This document shows positions 56,278-64,000 of a stretch of DNA of 64,000 nt, piece by piece. The notes beneath the pieces are model-generated. The model had not been told where the DNA came from, ran no database searches, and saw only the letters and a program-made list of their open reading frames with translations. Origin of the DNA: Pascua guehoae (taxonomy: Eukaryota; Basidiomycota; Tremellomycetes; Trichosporonales; Trichosporonaceae); NCBI GenBank assembly GCA_001600415.1, contig BCJX01000017.1, forward strand, positions 427,005 through 491,004, in the 5' to 3' direction. Every line of letters starts with the position of its first letter. The first letter of the stretch is position 1. Made by a program: the position numbers and the translations under genes.

Positions 56278-56757
56278 TGTTGCGTGTGGTGTGCTCAAAG
56301 CTGGCGGGGGGCTCAAGTCGTAGGGAGGGTGTTGGAGTGACGGAGGGAGCGGCTGGGGAGTTGAGCTGGAAGGATTGTTTGGGGATGTTGATATATAAGG
56401 CAACAAAAGTTACGACACGATGGTCGGCAGTTGATCTGGCGGAGAGAGCCAAGATGACACGGCCCAGCCAAGCCAGAGGCTGTGGCTGTGGGCTGTGGCT
56501 GTGGGGGGTCGGTCACGTCCGGTTACTAGCATTCCGGCCATCGCTCTTTTCGTCAGCGGCCGCGGCATGCGCGGAGTCGTGCATTCAACACCTCTTTGCC
56601 ATGCTACACTGACACAGTCTCCGTGACTAGAGTGACTACCATACATGCATACACGACTGCAATGCATACAACACTACAGCAAGGAAGGGCATGTGACACC
56701 AAAACGCACCCACCTCCACCTCGGGCACCATGAGACGGAAAACGGACATGGCGAGCA
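56278..56757. promoter_or_regulatory. spacer with TATA-like element, promoter of the reductase gene
   Basis: 480 bp between two genes on the minus strand. A TATATAA-type element at 56391-56398 lies about 115 bp upstream of the reductase ATG and reads TTATATAT on the minus strand. The rest is the promoter and the 3' flank of the SFI1-like gene. Confidence 0.4.
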
Positions 56758-59700
56758 CTACCCCCGTCCCAGACGCAGGGCGCGTACCAGCTCGCTCACC
56801 GGCTGTACGTCGCGACTGGCCGATGCGGCAGATGAAGGCCGTGCCGTGGGGCCCACTGCCTCATCGCTGACTACCCGGCCCCCGGGTCGGTCACGTGACT
56901 GCACAAGTTCAGATCGCAAGCGCGAGGCACGGGAATAGGCTGGCTCGCTAGCCACCGACATTGCGGGGCCAAAGTTATCTTGAGCTAGTGAGTCGCCTCG
57001 GCCTTCACGCGCGTGATTTGGACTAGCAGTGTGGCTGCGTGCAGTGCTGCGGGGTGTATACACGCTGCGTGATGCCGGTGTCTGTGGCAGCCGACCCAGA
57101 GATGTTCGTCGGCTTGGTGCGATGGGTGTAGATGTAGGGTTCGGCCCAGCTGTCGGCAGCGCATTACGTAGTGGGGTAGACACAGCTCCAGTGCGGGGCT
57201 CGTATCTGTCATAGCGAGGCGTTTCGTGGGCAAGACGCCGGCGTGTACGCTGCAATGGTCGTTTCGCAACACGCGAGCGGAAAGCGTCACGCCAGACCGC
57301 AAACCCATCCGCTGCTTGTTCAGCATTGACAACACCACCAAGTACCACCCTACTCACCCAGCACTCTCAAGTCGTGCTCTGCAGCTACACTCTTTAACAT
57401 CTTGCTGTGCTCGGCGGCATGCTTCCACTTTGGGAAAAAGGTCTTGCGCAGTCGTTGGTTGTCAAATTGCACTGCTGGCAGCAGTTTCGACTTGGAGATC
57501 CATTTATCAAACACGGCGAACATGAGCATGTCCTCGTGTCGCAGGGAGACTTCCTGCTCCTTCCAGTCAGCCACACGTTCATAAATATACCACTCACAAT
57601 CTTGCCCAAATCTCGCTCGCGCTTCTTCTCGTGCCACGTGTAGAACGCGTCCGCAAGCAGTCGCTGTCGGCGGTCCGCCTCGACCTCCTCGAGTCGTTGC
57701 TGTAAGCTCCGCTCACGCCGTGTCTTGAACAGCCAAGTGGCAAATGCGCGCCGCATAGAGTCTGGTTGTCAGGTCAGTTGCAAGAATCACACTCACCCTC
57801 TCGCTTGATGTCGACAACGCTCTGCATCAAAGCGTGCAGGTCGGCCTGTCGCTTCCGCGCGCGCTTCCACCGTCGGAACGCTGATCGGACCAGCCACGTA
57901 TCTCGCTGCTCAGCTACATCAAGCTCTCGCGACTTGAGCTCGATGACCCGCTCAGTCCAAAGTGAAAGCACATTGGAAAGCAACCGCTGCTGGATTAGGT
58001 AAAGCCCACACACACACACACTTGCACCGTACCTTGTTGTGAGCTGCCTGGAATTCCTCAACCCTCTGTTTGTCTTCGAGGCTCTGGACCGTTCGCTGCC
58101 GCCATTCTACGCGTCAGTTCTAGATGTACAACACGACGCACGGTTAAACGCAGCCGCAAGCTGCTTCTTTTGCCGTTCTTCGATAAAGCCCTTCTGCCGC
58201 TCCCTTGTCATCGCGACCTGCCAGGTCTGGAATGCCAAGCGAAGGGCAAAGAACGCGTGCGCCTTGTCTGCAGTGACCTTGTTGTCGGCGATCCGCTTGA
58301 CTGCATTGCTCCATTTCTCAAACGTCGCCTGTTTGTTTCGTGCCTCAAAGATCAAGTCGGCTTTGAGAGCGGAGTTGCGCTTTCGGCCCAGCACGTCGCG
58401 CCAGCGACTGAATGCGCTGTGGACCGTCTTGACGCCAGTCGAGGCAATGAACTCGCTCGCCTTGGCTGTACAGGTCAGCACAGCAAAAGGGATGCCAAAC
58501 CCACCATTCAACTGCTCCACTTCGCCTTGCCGCTTGCGCCATGCAACGAGAAATTCTCGTGCCCTTCGTTTCTCGATCACGCGCTGGAGTAGCCGTCCTC
58601 GCTCCTCGCGTGTCCACGTGTTGAACGTCTTTGACACGAGAACCAGATCTCGACCGCGGCTGTAATCCTCTGCAAGGCGCTCTCGGAACAAGGACGTCAG
58701 CCTCCCTTCCTGCTGGCGCTCCCTACCTTGGCCTTCCAGATCGACTTCTTCATGCGGCCCATTGCACCTTTGAGGAGGCGACAATGGTTGAAATCACGCG
58801 CCAGCTGATTACGAGTCCTGCGCAAGGTCAGCATTGGCGAGTTTATATAACTCACATCGACAACTTCCATTGCGACCAGGCGCGAGCGGCGACGCGATGG
58901 TCTCGGCGTTGAATGACGAGGTCTTCTGTGCGCAGCAATGCGGCCTTCTTGCGCCACAGGCCAAAGCACTGCTTCAGCGTGGCCTTAACTCGGTCTTGTT
59001 CCCAAGAGGTCACACGCTCGTGTAGCAGCCGAGAGTGTTCGGCACTAAACTGCCATTGGGCAAACGTCGATCGCTTGGTGATCTTCTCATAGTGCTTGTC
59101 TGCGACGCGTTCTCGTGTCAAATCTCTCCAAGTCTAACGGTCAGCTTGTTCACGGGTAAAATAACTCACGTCAAAGGCGTTTTTCAACCTGTTCTCGTCG
59201 ACGTGCCGTACGGCTCTCGCCTCACGCTCCTTCATGTCCGTCTCCCATCGCGCGGTTCGGATTTTGACAAACTTGGTGCGCCAAGTGGTCCACGCCTTTG
59301 TGACGTCCTGACGCTCGCCGGCCTTGATGAACCGTCTCTCCAGTGCCACAAGACGACGATCGCGCAGACGCACCAGCCACCGGTCAATCGCCTCCTTTTG
59401 CAGTCGGTGGGCATAGTGGGTGTCCGCGGTACCAGGACGGCTAAGATGGAACTCGTGCACAGCTCGCCACTTGGCCAGCGTTTGGCGGAGGAGCAAAGTG
59501 TTGCGGACCATGTCGATTTGTTCAGTGGTGCTGTTGATCCAGTCCATCGACTGGAACCACACACCCCAACATCGTCCAAGTAAGCCGAGGCGGTAAAACT
59601 CATCTGCTCGGCGGTCCATCTCACGCTGGGCCAGAGGGCCAGGCTCATTGCGTATGGTGGGTGCCGAGACGAGGAGTGGCTCTTTGAACTGTGGGGACAG

Positions 59701-60485
59701 CGGCGAATGCCCAGTTCGGCGGTAGCGAGACCTGTACGTCGTGTCCGCCTCGGACTCGGAGTACGTTGGCGGGGTCGGTGTCGTACGTGGTGTCCGCAAA
59801 AGTGCATCGTGGTAGGGCTCTCGGCTCAACTTTCGTTGGACCTGAACCGGAGTCGACGTTCTGGCGCGCGGAGGATACATGTCGCTGTCATCGAGGACCG
59901 AGTGGTCTGGTGTGAACCCGACAATCGAGCGCATGCCGTCCTGCGTGGCCTTGCGCGGGGATGTCCGTCGCGTGCGCGTGCGCGTCTCGCTCTTGGCCTC
60001 TGACACGTCCGACTCATCGGCATAGGCGTCGTCCAAGTCTGAGCTCGCGGCAGCGAGGAAGGGAACACGCGCACGGAGTGGGTTGGGAGTGCGTCGCATC
60101 GAAGCAGTCGTTTCAAATGCAGGCTTCAAAGGAGAAGCGGCGGCTTGTGGTCCATTGGTCGCCTGCCAGATGTCCCATTTCTCTCCCCATGTTGGGGCTT
60201 TGATTAGCCCGAGCTTGATAATAAAGTTGTAGAGGAGTTTATCAGTGGACGGCATGATACCGCTGTTCCAGTCAGCTAATACTACGAGCTAGGCCGTAGA
60301 GCTTCTCACTGGTCCTTGAGCACGCGATCATACTTGTCCAAGACTTGGACCATCTGAGTCGCATCGCGGGCGCGTGATATGATCTCGTCGATGAGGTCGA
60401 GGTCGACGCCATGTTCAATGGGAAGCGATGCGGATGTCGAGGTGCTCGACAGCAATTCTGATCCTGGGGGACGTCGGCCAAACAT
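56758..60485 (-). CDS. SFI1: SFI1-like spindle pole body protein with centrin-binding repeats
   Basis: SFI1 forms a long helix in the spindle pole body half-bridge and binds centrin (Cdc31) through repeats ending in Trp. The first exon starts at ATG 60485 (MFGRRPPGSELLSS) and has LIDEIISRARDATQMVQVLD; a 48-bp intron joins it to GIMPSTDKLLYNFIIKL. A disordered Ser/Pro/Arg-rich part follows, then from about 59,600 downward many helical units of the form L..W..W: AFSRWRDVL, AFQTWQVAM, AFRRWKRAR, AFATWLFKT, AFYTWHEKK, CFGLWRKKA. Introns are numerous. The tail (SRRTSLGRLPQTPASRSVYT and on) is basic and disordered. At least ten repeats can be seen; exact exon ends were not all resolved. Frame-shadow starts upstream (60640) were not used. 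Confidence 0.85.
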
Positions 60486-60929
60486 GAGAGGCCCTGTAGC
60501 ATGGGGCAACCCCGGCCTGCGATGGTTGGTGGAAATGGTAGATGTTGTATGATGATGGAGAGGCGCGTCAACAAGATTGCATCAACAAAGCCAACACAAA
60601 GCAATCGCCAAATGGGGCCCGTGCGCGCCGCGTCTAACATCTAGCCAGGAACGCCAGGCGCGGTGGCAAACCCCTTCGGATTCAGGGTTCTCCACGTGAT
60701 GTCACGTGGTTCGCCGTGTTCACACCCTGGATGCAGGATGCCCAGACGCCTCGCCAATCTCCCCCCCACAGTCAAGTCATTGAGGTAGCTCGCCGTCATC
60801 AACTACCATCCACCCAACTGAGACACGTCGCAACTCCCACCCACGCTCCTTTTCTATCGTACCCTACTGGAAGCGCCCACATCCAGCTCTCACCCAACTT
60901 TACCCATAGCCTCCGAGGCATCTGCGATC
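60486..60929. other. divergent promoter, SFI1-like / CASP
   Basis: 444 bp between divergent starts, with a CACGTGATGTCACGTGG element at 60692-60708: two CACGTG boxes flanking TGATGTCA. Such E-box/CRE-like sites could serve both genes. Confidence 0.45.
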
Positions 60930-63370
60930 ATGGCCGAGGCCAACTTCTCCGCCGCCCTGGCGACATGGAAGGGTGAGTTGCTCACCTTGAATGGAGGAGT
61001 GGTGGAGGATGGATCTGACACGCGACGACAGAGATCAACCTTTCCGAACTCCAGAAGTCGTTGGACAAGACGGCTCTCGAGGTGGTTGACAATCAGAAGG
61101 AGAACATGGTTGGCCGCAAACAACTCGCTGAAAAGACTCGAGGTGCGTAATCCGCCTGGGACCTGGTACTAGGTTACACACTCACATGCCAGAGTTCAGG
61201 AAGATGCCCGACAACGCAGACAAGTTCCCCGCGATGAAGGTCCTCCTCAAGGCCTACCAGGGCGAGATTGACAACCTCACGCGCCGCTCCAAGACGTCTG
61301 AGACGTCCTTCCTCAACGTGTACAAGCTGCTCGCCGACGCGCCGGACCCGTACCCGCTCCTCGATGCCGCCGTCGACCAGACAGTCAAGGTGGCCGAAGC
61401 GCGCATGCTCGAATCTGAGATGGCGCGCCTACGCGAGGAGAACGCCGATCTTAAGAAGCAGGTGGCCGAGGCTGCCGTGGCGGACGACAAGCGGAAGAAG
61501 GCCGAGTCTCGTGTGGAACAACTGGAGCAAAAGGTGGGTAACGAACGTTTGCATTGGGCTGACCCAACAGATGGACGACCGGATCCAGGAGCGTGTCACG
61601 CAGAAGGAGAACGAGTTGAATGCCGAGTACGATGAGAGGATGCGCAACTACGAGGAACGGTGGGTACTATGCACCTTCTTCCCTAACATCACAGCGAGAA
61701 GGACCTGCAGCGCCAAGTGCAGACTCTCAAGGACCAGTTGCGCGACCTCCACACGTCCAACGAGAGCACACAGGCAAGGCTCCTCGATGCTAGCGAGCGC
61801 CAAGGTGAATCATGAATCGCTGGTCGTCAGCTGACGGGTGCAGAGCAGGATGTTTCTGCCAAGCTCGCCGAGCTCGACCTCGTTGTTGCCGATCTCAACC
61901 GTGCCAACGAGCGTGTTGCGACTGTGGAGCGCCGCAACGTGAGTTGCTGATTGCCCTTGCAGCACTGACCCTCCAGGAGCTTTTGCGTTCTGAGATCGAG
62001 ACCGCGCGCAGCGGATCTCAGCAGGCGGACAAGTGAGTTGGTACATCCACTTGGAAAGCTGACTCGTCAGGGTTAAGGAGCTCGAGGACCAGATTGGCGA
62101 GCTTGAGGCTGAGGCATCACGACTCCTTCGCGCTCTTGAGCACGCCAAGGACGCGAAGGCGGAAGCCGAGCGCTCGGAGAAGAGGCGCGTGGACGAGGCA
62201 GCAAGGGAGGTGGCGAGCGTCAAGGTCGAAATGGAGTCTCTTCGGGCAAAGGCCCAGCAGTACACCGACTACGACGAGATCAAGCGCGAGCTTGAGATTA
62301 TGAAGGTAAGGTTTCTTGCAACGACCCCTACTAACCTTTCAGTACGTCGAGTTTGCTGGAGCCGACTTTGACGAGGACGAGGTGCATATGCCGGACCCGA
62401 ATGCGGACGTCGCGAACAAGCAGCTTGGTCGCTCACTGGAGAACCTGTTGGTGTCCAAGAACCGCCGCCTACTGGAGGATCTCACCAAGCTCCGTGTCGC
62501 GCACGAGGACCTGTCTGTGCAGTTCAACAAGTCGGAGGAGAATATGGAGACCATGCGCGGCGACCTGGACCGTGTCAAGGCGCTCAACGAGAGGCTAGAG
62601 AATGACCTTATGAGCGTCAACAAGGGCGAGAAGGAAAAGGGTGCCGGTGGTGCAGGTCTTGCCGGGCTCGACATTGGGCGGGGAGACGGCACCGTATCTC
62701 CCGCGCCCGGTGGTGACGACTCCATCTTGCCGATCGTCACGTCTCAACGTGACCGGTTCAGGCAACGGAACGCTGAGCTTGAGGAGGAGTTGCGCCGTCA
62801 ATTTGACACCGTCTCTGAGCTCCGCGCAGAGGTCAAATCACTACAGGATGACAACCTCAAGCTGTATGAAAAGGTCCGCTACATGCAGAGCTACCGCGAT
62901 GGCGCGACATCGATCAACATGGGCGGTGTCTGCGGCTCAAGCACACCTGGATCGTCTACAGCTGGTTTCCTGAACGGCGCACTCAGATCACGCGACGATG
63001 AGATCGGCAAGTACAAGGACAAGTACAATGAGTCGCTCAACCCATTCGAGGCGTTCAAAGGACGGGTGCGTGCAAGAGGACTGGCGAGGGTTAACATGAT
63101 ACATTGCTGACAATGACAGGAGTCACAGCGGGCGATCCAGGCGCTCAACCCACTTGAACGGGGCGTCTTTTCGCTCACACGAGCAATTGTCGGGAGCAAA
63201 CGGTCTCGAAGCTTGTTCATCCTTTATGCGGGTGGTCTGGTGGGTGTGGAAGGCTTGGTATTAGGCTAACCCAACAGCATGTTCTTGTTCTGTTCGTATT
63301 GTGGAACTCTATGGGGGCGAGCGATACAGGTGGAAAGCCTATTTCTGTCCAACCGATCCAGCAGCATTGA
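60930..63370 (+). CDS. COY1: CASP / COY1-type golgin
   Basis: A Golgi membrane tether made of coiled coils with a C-terminal anchor; yeast Coy1 acts in retrograde traffic within the Golgi. The N terminus MAEANFSAALATWK and EINLSELQKSLDKTALEVV fits the family, followed by DNQKENMVGRKQLAEKTREF. Coiled coil covers most of the protein, across about eight small introns. CASP-specific segments: DYDEIKRELEIMKYVEF, KNRRLLEDLTKLRV, ILPIVTSQRDRFRQRNAELE, LYEKVRYMQSY and NPFEAFKGRESQRAIQALNP, the last extending into LERGVFSLTRAI. The final intron (63240-63277) must be removed to give the membrane anchor FILYAGGLHVLVLFVLW; reading through it would stop at 63269. Stop TGA is at 63368-63370. Confidence 0.95.
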
Positions 63371-63884
63371 GAGTTGCCGTGTATGCATCAGTACCGTACG
63401 TTGTAGGACTGCTGTGATGGTTGTGGGGACGCGGGTGCATGGTTGCATTGTGTGGTGACGGTGACGATATGACGATCTAGTAGGTACGTTGTTGATGGTT
63501 TTGATAGTGGCATCAAATGTGTGTCTCTCCTCATCCTGACATGTGACAACACCCTGGGGCACCGCGATGCGCGACGCGCCTTCCCTCGCACCCACCATAG
63601 CACTGTACCGCCACCATGGCCCTGCCCCTGCCTAAGCCTGTTTACTCTGCTCTACTGTACTGTACCGTACCCACAACCTTCCCTCGTTGCAGTATTATAT
63701 TTCCCTTCCGTTCCTCGTCTCTCTTCTCTTCTTCTTCTTCTTCACTCTTCTTCATTCTCTCTTCCCTCTCTCTCTCTCTCTCTTCTGCTCTATCACTCTT
63801 CTCTTCTTCTCACTCCCTCCCTTACCCCACCTCTTACACTACTGTACTCCCCTCTCCGTGCTACCACCCGTCGACACCATCATC
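63371..63884. other. intergenic, CT-rich leader of the next gene
   Basis: 514 bp. Bases 63705-63800 are almost pure C/T (CTT and TCTC repeats), a common trait of fungal leaders close to a start codon. Confidence 0.5.
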
Positions 63885-64000
63885 ATGAGCCTCAGCCGCT
63901 CCACGAGCCTCAACCGCAAGCGCTACAGCCTCAACCGCTCCAGCATCCTCGGCTTTGACGACATCCTCCCCCCCGTCAAGCCCGTCGTGCAGATTGTCAA
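63885..64000 (+). CDS. 5' end of an unidentified gene (partial)
   Basis: An ATG at 63885 opens 38 codons to the window edge (MSLSRSTSLNRKRYSLNRSS, then ILGFDDILPPVKP). The start is basic and Ser/Arg/Asn-rich with a repeated SLNR motif, so disordered. It follows a pyrimidine-rich leader. Codon use fits. The family cannot be told from this piece. Confidence 0.6.
   Translation, partial: MSLSRSTSLNRKRYSLNRSSILGFDDILPPVKPVVQIV

Noticed and set aside
63240..63277. CASP stop at 63269 by read-through
   Set aside because: It would lose the membrane anchor; splicing 63240-63277 restores a family-like LHVLVLFVLW anchor.

Overview
The window is nuclear DNA of a GC-rich fungus. Every protein gene of any length is split by short introns (mostly about 40-80 bp) with GT..AG ends, and three tRNA genes carry introns placed after anticodon position 37. 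The gene set fits a basidiomycete: homocitrate synthase of the alpha-aminoadipate lysine route, an SFI1-type spindle-pole protein, a LIM-C1-RhoGAP protein and a BRD8-like bromodomain protein. Intron density and base composition suggest a Tremellomycetes yeast, perhaps Trichosporonales; that placement is inference. I see no transposase, reverse transcriptase, CRISPR array or viral gene.

Layout. 0-5 kb: the 3' end of an unknown gene, a BRD8-like chromatin gene (-), and a small single-pass membrane protein (+). 4.7-8.5 kb: a gene-poor stretch. 8.5-15 kb (+): a small SET-domain protein, a secreted serine beta-lactamase-like protein and a GFA-type zinc protein. 15.3-19.6 kb (-): COQ7 (ubiquinone) and homocitrate synthase (lysine). 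21.2-24.2 kb (+): importin beta-1. 24.8-29.1 kb: an elongator tRNA-Met, a doubtful small gene, prefoldin subunit 3 (-) and an initiator-type tRNA-Met. 30-33.7 kb: an F-box protein (-), a protein that may be a proteasome-assembly factor (+), and SPT4 (-). 34-36.3 kb: SNU66/SART1 (+). 39.2-43.7 kb: the RhoGAP (+). 44.7-49.9 kb: MEX67 (-) and SF3B2/CUS1 (+), divergent. 50.9-56.3 kb (-): a TMEM41/TVP38-type membrane protein, tRNA-Lys and a peroxisomal-type 2,4-dienoyl-CoA reductase. 56.8-60.5 kb (-): SFI1-like. 60.9-63.4 kb (+): a CASP/COY1 golgin. A new gene starts at 63,885 and runs off the edge.

The genes are mostly housekeeping. The loosest theme is mRNA production: SPT4 (elongation), SNU66 and SF3B2 (splicing) and MEX67 (export) lie within about 17 kb, two of them in divergent pairs. 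Fungal genes are not in operons, so this is neighbourhood only. No convincing new multi-gene system was found. The most useful leads are the intron in an initiator-type tRNA-Met, a stop-free intron inside the RhoGAP zinc knuckle, a large acidic insert in prefoldin 3, the unresolved 5' part of MEX67, and an AT-richer island at 29.1-30.1 kb.

Exon boundaries below were placed by eye from GT/AG sites and frame continuity; where phases were checked and sum correctly, this is stated.
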